Below, one piece after another: positions 7,788-14,601 of a stretch of DNA of 64,000 bases. The notes beneath the pieces were generated by a model that saw nothing but the letters and a program-made list of their open reading frames with translations, had not been told where the DNA came from and made no database searches. Positions within the stretch are counted from its first letter, which is position 1, and every line of letters begins with the position of its first letter. Position numbers and translations under genes: made by a program. Source of the DNA: Paracnuella aquatica (GTDB taxonomy: Bacteria; Bacteroidota; Bacteroidia; Chitinophagales; Chitinophagaceae). Where the stretch lies: NCBI RefSeq assembly GCF_003332885.2, contig NZ_QOWJ01000006.1, positions 1 to 64,000 on the forward strand. Reading direction: 5' to 3'.

Positions 7788-8432
7788 ATGACGCCAAGCA
7801 TAGCCGATATCCGCAAAGATTACGCGGCCCTCAGCCTGCACGAATCTGATGTTGCCCCCGATCCCATTGCACAATTCAGCACCTGGTGGCAGCAGGTGCT
7901 CAACAGCGAGGTGATAGAGCCCAATGCCATGACGGTGGCCACCGCATCGGCCGACGGGTTGCCCGCAGCACGCATTATTTTACTCAAAGGTTTTTCAGCG
8001 GAAGGCTTTGTATTTTTTACCAACTACAACAGCTTTAAAGGCATCCACCTGGCCGAAAATCCAAAGGCCTGCCTCGTGTTTTTTTGGCCCGAGCTGGAGC
8101 GGCAGGTGCGCATTACCGGTGTGGTAAAAAAAGTGGCCGCAGCAGAAAGCGATGCCTATTTTCAATCAAGGCCTGCGGGCAGCCGCATAGGCGCATGGGC
8201 CTCGCAGCAAAGCAGCGTGGTGCCCAACCGCGAGTGGCTGGATGAACAGTTTACACAAAAAGAAAGGGAGTTTGCCAACAGCGAAATTCCAAGGCCGCCG
8301 CATTGGGGTGGTTACCTGGTACAGCCCGTGGTGGTGGAGTTTTGGCAGGGCCGTCCCAGCCGCCTGCACGACCGCATACAATATACCTTACAGGAAAATG
8401 GCTCCTGGAAGATTGAACGCCTGTCACCATAG
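7788..8432 (+). CDS. pdxH: Pyridoxamine 5'-phosphate oxidase
   Basis: PdxH is an FMN enzyme that oxidises pyridoxine or pyridoxamine 5'-phosphate to pyridoxal 5'-phosphate, the last step of vitamin B6 synthesis and salvage. The 214-residue product is near the E. coli length (218). It shows family blocks: NAMTVATASADGLPAARIIL, GFVFFTNYNSFKG, RQVRITGVVKK, SRIGAWASQQS, and the C-terminal FWQGRPSRLHDRIQY. ATG 7788 is chosen because it begins the conserved MTPSIADIRKDYAAL start; the frame continues 34 codons upstream into repeat DNA. Confidence 0.96.
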   Translation: MTPSIADIRKDYAALSLHESDVAPDPIAQFSTWWQQVLNSEVIEPNAMTVATASADGLPAARIILLKGFSAEGFVFFTNYNSFKGIHLAENPKACLVFFWPELERQVRITGVVKKVAAAESDAYFQSRPAGSRIGAWASQQSSVVPNREWLDEQFTQKEREFANSEIPRPPHWGGYLVQPVVVEFWQGRPSRLHDRIQYTLQENGSWKIERLSP

Positions 8433-8446
8433 GGAATGGTGATGAG

Positions 8447-8640
8447 ACGAACAAGGAATGCTGAACAGAAGAACTAAGGAAAGAATATCGAACAAGGAAC
8501 AAGGAATGTTGAATGACGAAGGAAAATTATGAATGATGAGTTATGAATTGGGTAAATGTTCCCAATAATTAATAATCCATAATCAATAATTCATCACTCA
8601 ACTTTAACATTCGTCTGTTCCTTGTTCGATATTCTACAAC
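8447..8640. repeat. Palindromic word repeat (GAACAAGGAA family), copy 1
   Basis: The left arm contains GAATATCGAACAAGGAAC and AAGGAATGTTGAATGACG. The right arm contains the reverse complement AACATTCGTCTGTTCCTTG followed by TTCGATATTC. The core carries ATTATGAATGATGAG facing AATAATTCATCACTC. Copies recur near 20395-20615 and 25919-26092. Confidence 0.8.
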
Positions 8641-8646
8641 CCGCTA

Positions 8647-8769
8647 CTATGCTTTTGCGGCAGCGGTCAGCGCTGTATTGGGGTTTTTCTTTTTCGAAGT
8701 CGGACGCGACTTGCCAAAAGAACCTTTGAAAATCTTTCCTTTTTTGGTTTTTTTATCTCCTCTACCCAT
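8647..8769 (-). CDS. 30S ribosomal protein bTHX
   Basis: bTHX is a very small basic protein that stabilises the head of the 30S subunit in Thermus and occurs in Bacteroidota. The 40-residue product starts MGRGDKKTKKGKIFKGSFGK and ends with Lys- and Ala-rich residues (SRPTSKKKNPNTALTAAAKA). The MGxGDKKTxxGKIxxGSxGK pattern is diagnostic. Start and stop were read directly from the sequence: ATG complement at 8767-8769, TAG complement at 8647-8649. It lies downstream of the HU gene, separated by the HU terminator, so it probably has its own promoter. Confidence 0.92.
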   Translation of the reverse strand: MGRGDKKTKKGKIFKGSFGKSRPTSKKKNPNTALTAAAKA

Positions 8770-8812
8770 GATTGTATTGATTTGGGTGCAAATTGCTTAA
8801 AATTCGGCACAT

Positions 8813-8852
8813 AAAAAAAGCTCCGTTTGCCGCACTGCGGTAAACGGAGCTG
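8813..8852 (-). terminator. Terminator after the HU gene
   Basis: AGCTCCGTTT and AAACGGAGCT form a strong hairpin. On the minus strand it is followed by a run of T (read here as AAAAAAA at about 8813-8819), as expected for the HU gene whose stop lies 20 bases before it. Confidence 0.85.
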
Positions 8853-8872
8853 AAATGAGGTTGATGCAGCGG

Positions 8873-9142
8873 TTAGAGTTTTCCGGCAAGCTCTTTACCA
8901 GCTTTGAAGCGGGCCACTTTGCGGGCTTTGATTTTAATCACTTCGCCAGTTTGCGGGTTGCGGCCATTGCGGGCAGCACGCTTGGATACGGAGAAAGTAC
9001 CAAAACCTACCAATGTTACTTTACCATTGCCTTTCAGGGTTTTAGTTACGGCTTCCACAAAAGAATCCAGCGCTTCGTTCGCCTGGGTCTTGGTGATGCC
9101 AGCGTCTTCGGAGATCTTGGCTATCAATTCAGCTTTGTTCAT
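8873..9142 (-). CDS. hup: HU family DNA-binding protein
   Basis: HU is the dimeric nucleoid protein that bends and compacts DNA. The 89-residue product has exact family length. It shows MNKAELIAKISEDAGITK at the N-terminus, the VTLVGFGTFSVSKRAARNGR strand and arm region, and NPQTGEVIKI near the intercalating arm, with Pro at the conserved tip. The promoter at 9169-9198 and terminator at 8813-8852 make it a single-gene transcript. Confidence 0.96.
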   Translation of the reverse strand: MNKAELIAKISEDAGITKTQANEALDSFVEAVTKTLKGNGKVTLVGFGTFSVSKRAARNGRNPQTGEVIKIKARKVARFKAGKELAGKL

Positions 9143-9168
9143 AGTGGTTTTTTTAAAATTGAGTGCAA

Positions 9169-9198
9169 CAAAAATAGCCGGTTTTTTAGAGCAGCAAA
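9169..9198 (-). promoter_or_regulatory. Promoter of the HU gene
   Basis: On the minus strand TTTG (complement at 9195-9198) is followed by 18 bases and TATTTTTG (complement at 9169-9176). This is a near-perfect TTTG/TAnnTTTG promoter, 26 bases before the HU ATG. It is the best promoter match in the window. Confidence 0.75.
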
Positions 9199-9232
9199 AT
9201 AAATTTCATCATGCTGCAAAATGCTTATATAA

Positions 9233-9263
9233 GGCAAAACCCTTGCGGGATAAAGGTTTTGCC
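9233..9263. repeat. Perfect 9-base hairpin
   Basis: GGCAAAACC at 9233-9241 pairs with GGTTTTGCC at 9255-9263 across a 13-base loop. It could end the leftward transcript arriving from 9407, but there is no clear T run. Confidence 0.4.
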
Positions 9264-9406
9264 GCTGTGGGCTTGTTTTGTTGTATTGCGGTATTTTTCA
9301 TGCATTGGCTCAAACCCTTGCCCCGCCTGTGTTTGCTTAATTGATGTTGCACCAAATGCAGGTGGGGCCCGCGTTTGACGCCGTTGTTTTTACAGCCTAC
9401 TGCCAT

Positions 9407-9712
9407 TTAAGAAATCACTTGCATTACGGAGCGAAAAGAAATAAAACCATCACCCCAACGGTCGAATGCCGCTGCGGCAAGGGCCGGCGCATGTTGCTGC
9501 CTGTAACGTTGCAACGTTTCCAAATCGGCTGCATGGTATTGCACAGCGTATGTTGGGCCTTCGCTGTCGTCCGCCTCCAGCAGCCGCACTATTTTAAATT
9601 CAGTAAAACAGCCGGTACCCATTACCTCGGGTATATGTTCGGTTTGCATCCACTGCAGCCAGTTGGTTGCTATGGCACTGTGCACTTTGGTGGTAATGTT
9701 GTAAATGATCAT
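9407..9712 (-). CDS. DUF4286-type protein
   Basis: The 101-residue product resembles the small DUF4286 proteins common in Bacteroidota: MIIYNITTKVHSAIATNWLQ at the N-terminus, HIPEVMGTGCFTEFKIVRLL in the middle, and a Tyr/Gln-rich helix before RWGDGFISFRS. The fold is thought to be a ferredoxin-like dimeric barrel; the function is unknown. The gene follows the exonuclease III gene in the same direction, but a 20-base-arm palindrome lies between them, so co-transcription is uncertain. Confidence 0.75.
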   Translation of the reverse strand: MIIYNITTKVHSAIATNWLQWMQTEHIPEVMGTGCFTEFKIVRLLEADDSEGPTYAVQYHAADLETLQRYRQQHAPALAAAAFDRWGDGFISFRSVMQVIS

Positions 9713-9728
9713 CGCGGTAAGGTTTGGG

Positions 9729-9816
9729 TTTGTTCAATGCGTTCAGTAAAGTTCAATTGGTTTAAAATGTTCAATAGGTTCAAAATGTTTTACAAGTACT
9801 GAACGCATTGAACAAA
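9729..9816. repeat. Palindromic repeat with perfect 20-base arms (GTTCAATG family)
   Basis: TTTGTTCAATGCGTTCAGTA at 9729-9748 is the exact reverse complement of 9797-9816. The 48-base spacer repeats the words GTTCAAT and GTTCAAAATG. It lies between the exonuclease III and DUF4286 genes. Confidence 0.85.
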
Positions 9817-9825
9817 TTAAACTTA

Positions 9826-10611
9826 CTACACACCGCCGCCATCAACCGCAATATCCATATACACCGGGCAGTGATCGCTGTGTTTTATATCGGGGTAAAT
9901 GTCTGCTTCTTTGATGTGTGGCTGCAGTGGTTCGGTTACCGAAATATAGTCAATACGCCAGCCTTTGTTTTGCTGCCGCACACTTGGAAAGCGCTGGCTC
10001 CACCAGCTGTAGCGGTGCGGCTCATCGGGGCGCATACACCGGAATGCATCTACCCATCCGTTGCTGTATAGTTTGTCCATCCATGCCCGTTCTTCGGGCA
10101 AAAAGCCACTGTTCTTTTTATTGCCTTTCGGGTCGTGGATGTCTATTTCGCGGTGGGCAATATTATAGTCGCCACACAGGATGATGTTGGGTTCCGATTG
10201 CCGCAGGTGTTGCAGGTAATCATACATTTCATCGAGCCACTGGTACTTGTAGGTTTGGCGCACATCGCCAGCCGTACCCGATGGAAAATATGCATTGATC
10301 AGGCGCAGTTTTCCAAACTGCAATTGTATCACGCGGCCTTCGCTGTCGCTTACTTCGTGGCCGGTGCCGCATTGCACGGCATCGGGTTCTATTTTAGAAA
10401 AAACAGTAACGCCGCTGTATCCTTTTTTCTGTGCGCAAAACCAGTAATCGTTGTATCCAAGATCACGAAACACAGAAGCATCCACATCGGTTTGCTGCGC
10501 CTTGGCTTCCTGTATGCACACCACATCAGCCGGGTGTGTTTGCAGCCATTCGGCAAAACCTTTTTTCATTGCGGCACGCAGGCCGTTTACGTTGTACGAA
10601 ATGATCTTCAT
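9826..10611 (-). CDS. xth: Exodeoxyribonuclease III (AP endonuclease)
   Basis: The enzyme cuts DNA 5' of abasic sites and digests 3' ends in base excision repair. The 261-residue product is near the usual length. Catalytic blocks of the endonuclease/exonuclease/phosphatase family are all present: SYNVNGLRAAMKKG at the start, VVCIQEAKAQ (metal-binding Glu), INAYFPSG, LCGDYNIAHREIDIHDPKG (active-site Asp and Asn) and the terminal KHSDHCPVYMDI (catalytic Asp-His). ATG 10611 is chosen because it opens at the conserved MKIISYNVNG. Confidence 0.95.
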   Translation of the reverse strand: MKIISYNVNGLRAAMKKGFAEWLQTHPADVVCIQEAKAQQTDVDASVFRDLGYNDYWFCAQKKGYSGVTVFSKIEPDAVQCGTGHEVSDSEGRVIQLQFGKLRLINAYFPSGTAGDVRQTYKYQWLDEMYDYLQHLRQSEPNIILCGDYNIAHREIDIHDPKGNKKNSGFLPEERAWMDKLYSNGWVDAFRCMRPDEPHRYSWWSQRFPSVRQQNKGWRIDYISVTEPLQPHIKEADIYPDIKHSDHCPVYMDIAVDGGGV

Positions 10612-10640
10612 GGAAAAAGAATGGTTGTAACTTGTACAAG

Positions 10641-10672
10641 ATCTATGGTCGATTGACGATTGACGATTGACC
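10641..10672. repeat. Word repeat (GATTGACGATT family), short copy
   Basis: The 8-base word GATTGACG is repeated head to tail (CGATTGACGATTGACGATTG). A longer palindromic copy lies at 11495-11612, so both flanks of the LOG-family gene carry this element. Confidence 0.7.
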
Positions 10673-10710
10673 AAATGCGGCTTGCAATATACTCCCAAAT
10701 AGAGCGGCTT

Positions 10711-10718
10711 TACATTTG
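10711..10718 (+). promoter_or_regulatory. -7 element of the LOG-family gene promoter
   Basis: TACATTTG matches TAnnTTTG exactly and lies 38 bases before the ATG. The nearest upstream TTG (10682) is 26 bases away, slightly beyond the normal spacing. Confidence 0.4.
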
Positions 10719-10756
10719 CATAAACTGTATTTTTCGGAGCATCTTATTTTACCATT

Positions 10757-11494
10757 ATGGCTGTAAAAAAATACGACCCTATCATTCCGCCCAAAGAGCA
10801 TGTGTACCTCGAAGGACCCAAGAGCCGCGGCTACGAACTAAGGTTTGCATGGAAAGTTTTCCGCGAGTTGATCCTGGCTTTTCGCACCCTGCATTTTGTG
10901 GGGCCCTGCATTACCGTGTTTGGGTCGGCGCGGTTTAAAGAAGACGACAAGTGGTATGAATGTGCACGGGAGTTTGGCAAACGCATTGCCGGCATTGGCT
11001 TTACTACCATGACAGGCGGTGGGCCGGGCATTATGGAAGCCGCCAACCGCGGCGCATTTGAAGCCGGCGGCATGTCGGTGGGCTGCAACATCCGCCTGCC
11101 TTTTGAGCAAAGCGGCAACCCTTATGTGCAGCGCTCCATGACGTTTGAATATTTTTTTACGCGTAAAACCATTTTGGTAAAATATTCATACGCATTCATC
11201 ATCATGCCCGGTGGCTTTGGCACCATGGATGAACTGTTTGAAACGCTAACGCTGGTGCAAACAAAAACCATTCATGGTTTTCCCATTGTGTTGTTTGGCA
11301 AAGAGTTTTACGAGCCGCTGATGGAAGTGATGGCAATGATGGCCGAAAAGAAAACCATTTCTGAAGAAGACCTGAAACTGGTGCTGCTCACGGATGATGT
11401 GGGCGAAGCAATGGATCATATCTACAAATACATACAGGCAAACTACAAAGTAAAACCGCGCCGCCGCCAGTGGTGGCTGCTAGAGAAAAGATGA
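10757..11494 (+). CDS. LOG-family (TIGR00730) Rossmann-fold protein
   Basis: LOG-family proteins hydrolyse nucleotide monophosphates to free base and ribose 5-phosphate; many are cytokinin-type phosphoribohydrolases. The 245-residue product shows ITVFGSARFKEDD, the TGGGPGIMEAANRGA nucleotide-binding loop, and the signature PGGFGTMDELFE at about residues 150-161. An N-terminal extension of about 35 residues and a basic C-terminus (KPRRRQWWLLEKR) go beyond short LOG proteins. Substrate cannot be read from sequence. Confidence 0.9.
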   Translation: MAVKKYDPIIPPKEHVYLEGPKSRGYELRFAWKVFRELILAFRTLHFVGPCITVFGSARFKEDDKWYECAREFGKRIAGIGFTTMTGGGPGIMEAANRGAFEAGGMSVGCNIRLPFEQSGNPYVQRSMTFEYFFTRKTILVKYSYAFIIMPGGFGTMDELFETLTLVQTKTIHGFPIVLFGKEFYEPLMEVMAMMAEKKTISEEDLKLVLLTDDVGEAMDHIYKYIQANYKVKPRRRQWWLLEKR

Positions 11495-11612
11495 GGGGAT
11501 TGACGATTGACGATTTTGGATGTACGATCAAGGGTTACCAAAACAAAATGATTGTATTCTTGCGGCTCTTTGTTTCTTTGTAACCCCAATCTAAAATCGT
11601 CAATCGTAATTC
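11495..11612. repeat. Palindromic word repeat (GATTGACGATT family), long copy
   Basis: The left arm GATTGACGATTGACGATTTT and the right arm CTAAAATCGTCAATCGTAA are imperfect reverse complements, about 65 bases apart. The gap between the LOG-family and HAD genes is made up of this element. Confidence 0.75.
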
Positions 11613-11625
11613 GTAAATCAAAAAT

Positions 11626-12234
11626 ATGCTTCCCAAAGCCATCATATTCGACCTCGGTAATGTGCTCATCGACTGGAACCCGGCCTATGTATTTGAAAAG
11701 GTGATTGAAGATGAAGAACGCCGCAAATATTTCTTTGCCAACATCTGCACTTCCGATTGGAACGAGGAGCAGGATGCCGGCCGCCTGATTGCAGAAGCCA
11801 CAACGGAACTGGCTGCAAAACACCCCGAATGGAAAACAGAAATTGAAGCCTACTACGGCCGCTGGACGGAGATGCTCGGCGGTGCCATTGAAGGCTCGGT
11901 TGAATTGTTCCGCCAAATGAAAGAAGCAGGCCGCTACAAATTTTATGCACTCACCAACTGGAGTGCCGAGCTGTTTCCTATTGCATTGGAGCGCTACGAG
12001 TTTCTGCACTGGTTTGATGGCCGTGTAGTGAGTGGCGAGGAAAAGATGCGCAAGCCTGCACCCGAGTTTTACAAAGTACTGCTTGATCGCTACGGCCTGC
12101 AACCCGAAGAAACCTTATTTATCGACGATAACCTGCGCAACATCAAAGCCGCAGAAGCTATGGGCATTCCCAGCATCCGGTTTGAAAGCCCGGAGCAATT
12201 GCAGGCAGCATTGCAACAGCGCAATGTGCTGTAA
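11626..12234 (+). CDS. HAD-family phosphatase (YihX-like)
   Basis: HAD hydrolases of this class dephosphorylate small sugar phosphates. The 202-residue product has the YihX-like motif I IIFDLGNVLIDW with the nucleophile Asp9 and Gly where other HADs have a second Asp. Motif II is YALTNWSAE, Lys is in the GEEKMRKPAPEFYKVLL block, and motif IV is LFIDDNLRNIKAAEAMG. The cap is small and helical. The natural substrate is unknown. It follows the GATTGACG repeat and is followed by a 22-base perfect inverted repeat. Confidence 0.88.
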   Translation: MLPKAIIFDLGNVLIDWNPAYVFEKVIEDEERRKYFFANICTSDWNEEQDAGRLIAEATTELAAKHPEWKTEIEAYYGRWTEMLGGAIEGSVELFRQMKEAGRYKFYALTNWSAELFPIALERYEFLHWFDGRVVSGEEKMRKPAPEFYKVLLDRYGLQPEETLFIDDNLRNIKAAEAMGIPSIRFESPEQLQAALQQRNVL

Positions 12235-12264
12235 CCAGTGCTAAATAAGCTACTGCCTTTTTAC

Positions 12265-12313
12265 GGTACCAAATCAAATGCTGCGTCATATACGCAGCAT
12301 TTGATTTGGTACC
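12265..12313. repeat. Perfect 22-base inverted repeat
   Basis: GGTACCAAATCAAATGCTGC begins the left arm at 12265-12286, which is the exact reverse complement of 12292-12313, with a 5-base loop. The stem is AT-rich at its base and has no T run, so it may be a terminator of unusual form or a cruciform site after the HAD gene. Confidence 0.85.
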
Positions 12314-12528
12314 TATTCTATGCCTGCAAAATGTTTTTTTATCAATAGCCGCAGCATGGTGCAACGAGCCCATGCGTGCATAAAATTGATATTCACCATT
12401 ATTGTGTGCGCTGTTTTTGCATGCTGCCGCACATAACCTGCGTCACCGGTTCGGGCGACTTTGGTCACTTGTATTAGGATAATATGTATTGTAATTTTTA
12501 TACATCTATTACCTAAATAACTGCCATT

Positions 12529-14541
12529 ATGAAATCGAACCATTTAGTGATGCTAGGGGCAGTATTACTCCCCGGCGTAGTAGCGGCCCAGGTGCTGCTC
12601 GATCCCAAAACGCAACCGCAGTTTGAAACGCCGCTGCCCATCCCCGCAGTGATTGATGCCACCAGTGGAAAAACGCTGACCCTTCAGATCAGCCAGTTTG
12701 ATCAACAGCTTGGACTTAGAGACCCGCGCAACAAACATAAGCCGCTAAAGACAACCGTGTGGGGTTACGAACGGTCGTACCCCGGGCCTACCATTGTGGC
12801 CAAAAAGGATGTGCCGGTGCGTGTTTTTTACCAAAACAAATTAATGCAGGGCAACCGCCCGCTGCCGCATTTGCTGCCCCTGGATGCGTCCATCAACTGG
12901 GCGCTGCACGGCGTGCCCAACTGGCAACAATATGGTGTACCCGTGGTTACCCATTTGCACGGCGGCCATACCGAATCGGCCAGCGATGGACTGCCGGAAG
13001 CATGGTACACACCCAATTTTACCCGCACAGGTCCCGACTTTAAAAAAGGCCAGTACCAGCCTTACGAATACAGCAACGACCAGGATGCGGCCACGCTGTG
13101 GTACCACGATCATGCAATGGGCATTACGCGTTTAAATGTGTATGCGGGTCTTGCCGGTTTTTATCTGCTTACCGATGACCGCGAAGCGGAACTGCAGGCG
13201 CAGCACAAGATTCCTTCAGGGCCATACGATATAGGCCTGGCCATACAGGACCGTATGTTTACATCCGACGGGCAATTGTATTATCCAGCTACACCAGAGG
13301 AACCAGGTGCACCAACGCCCAGCATCCTGCCCGAGTTTTTCGGTGATTTTATTTTGGTCAATGGCGCCATCTGGCCGGTGCTGGAGGTGGAGCCCAGGCC
13401 GTACCGGTTCCGGATGCTCAATGGGTCCGACTCCAGGTTTTACAATTTGTTCTTGTCAAATGCACAAGGCTTTACACAAATTGGCACCGACAATGGTTTG
13501 TTGCCTGCTCCGGTGCCGCTGCAGCAAATGCTGATTGGCCCCGGCGAACGCAGAGATGTGGTGATTGACTTCTCGGGTTGGCAGGGCCAAACGATTATTG
13601 TGCACAACGATGCGGCTACGCCTTTTCCCAATGGCGATGCTGTAGATCCTGCCACTGCTGGCAAGGTGATGGCGTTCCGGGTATCGAAACAGCTGAACAC
13701 AAAGATCCCGAAAGCGGCGCTGCCGGCCAGTTTGCGTACGCCCATACAAATGCTGCCTTATAACGATGAAACAGTGCGGCGCAAGCTGATTTTGTTTGAA
13801 GGCATGGATCAATACGGCCGGCTGATGCCGATGCTGGGCACAATGGAGCATGGCGCATTGAAATACGATGACCCGGTAACCGAAAACCCCGCATTGAACA
13901 GTACCGAAATTTGGGAGATATACAATGAAACCGAAGATGCGCATCCCATTCACCTGCATCTGGTAACCATGTTGCTCATCAACCGGCAGGAGTTTACTGC
14001 AGCAACCATTGATGCTGAAACGGGCAAGCCAACAGGTGTTACACTGGTGGGTGAACCTATGTGGCCAACTGCCGGTGAAGCAGGATGGAAGGACACTTAT
14101 GTAATGTATCCCGGCCAGGTAATAAGGGTGATTGCACGGTTTGACCGCGCCGGCGAATATGCATGGCACTGCCATATTTTATCGCATGAAGACCATGAAA
14201 TGATGCGGCCTTATTATGTGGGCAATATGGTGGGCACTGGTATGACCAACAAGGTGAAAGATGCACCCATTGAACTGGAAACAAAAGTAGGCCTGCAGGT
14301 ATCGCCTAACCCATTCAGCAACGAGCTGTCGGTGGCATTGCGCCTGCCGCAAACAGCAACAGTGGCGGTGAATGTGTATGATGCAAAAGGAGGCCTGGTG
14401 CAGAAAATATATTCTGGAAAACGCGATGCGGGTAACCAGCAGTTTACGCTTAACGGAAATACATTGGCCAACGGTGTTTATTTCCTTGAAGTCGTGATTG
14501 ATGGCCAACGGATGATGCGCAAGATTGTACTGAAGAAATAG
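12529..14541 (+). CDS. Secreted multicopper oxidase with type IX C-terminal domain
   Basis: Multicopper oxidases of the CotA/bilirubin oxidase type oxidise phenols, pigments or metal ions with reduction of oxygen to water. The 670-residue product has a signal peptide, three cupredoxin domains, and all four copper motifs: HLHGGHTE (about residue 142), WYHDHAMG (about 190), HPIHLHLV (about 474) and WHCHILSHEDHEMM (about 545). The last 80 residues (VSPNPFSNELSVAL to VYFLEVVIDGQRMMRKIVLKK, in two parts) form a Por-secretion-type sorting domain, so the enzyme is probably exported by the type IX system and may be surface-attached. The actual substrate is not readable. Confidence 0.92.
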   Translation: MKSNHLVMLGAVLLPGVVAAQVLLDPKTQPQFETPLPIPAVIDATSGKTLTLQISQFDQQLGLRDPRNKHKPLKTTVWGYERSYPGPTIVAKKDVPVRVFYQNKLMQGNRPLPHLLPLDASINWALHGVPNWQQYGVPVVTHLHGGHTESASDGLPEAWYTPNFTRTGPDFKKGQYQPYEYSNDQDAATLWYHDHAMGITRLNVYAGLAGFYLLTDDREAELQAQHKIPSGPYDIGLAIQDRMFTSDGQLYYPATPEEPGAPTPSILPEFFGDFILVNGAIWPVLEVEPRPYRFRMLNGSDSRFYNLFLSNAQGFTQIGTDNGLLPAPVPLQQMLIGPGERRDVVIDFSGWQGQTIIVHNDAATPFPNGDAVDPATAGKVMAFRVSKQLNTKIPKAALPASLRTPIQMLPYNDETVRRKLILFEGMDQYGRLMPMLGTMEHGALKYDDPVTENPALNSTEIWEIYNETEDAHPIHLHLVTMLLINRQEFTAATIDAETGKPTGVTLVGEPMWPTAGEAGWKDTYVMYPGQVIRVIARFDRAGEYAWHCHILSHEDHEMMRPYYVGNMVGTGMTNKVKDAPIELETKVGLQVSPNPFSNELSVALRLPQTATVAVNVYDAKGGLVQKIYSGKRDAGNQQFTLNGNTLANGVYFLEVVIDGQRMMRKIVLKK

Positions 14542-14554
14542 CAAACAGCGCTTT

Positions 14555-14589
14555 TAAAAAAAACGCAGCCTTTTGAGCTGCGTTTTTTA
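14555..14589. terminator. Bidirectional terminator between MCO gene and metH
   Basis: AACGCAGC and GCTGCGTT pair across an 8-base loop, with an A run before and a T run after. It can end both the rightward oxidase gene and the leftward metH gene. Confidence 0.85.
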
Positions 14590-14601
14590 TGTTATTAAAT
14601 G

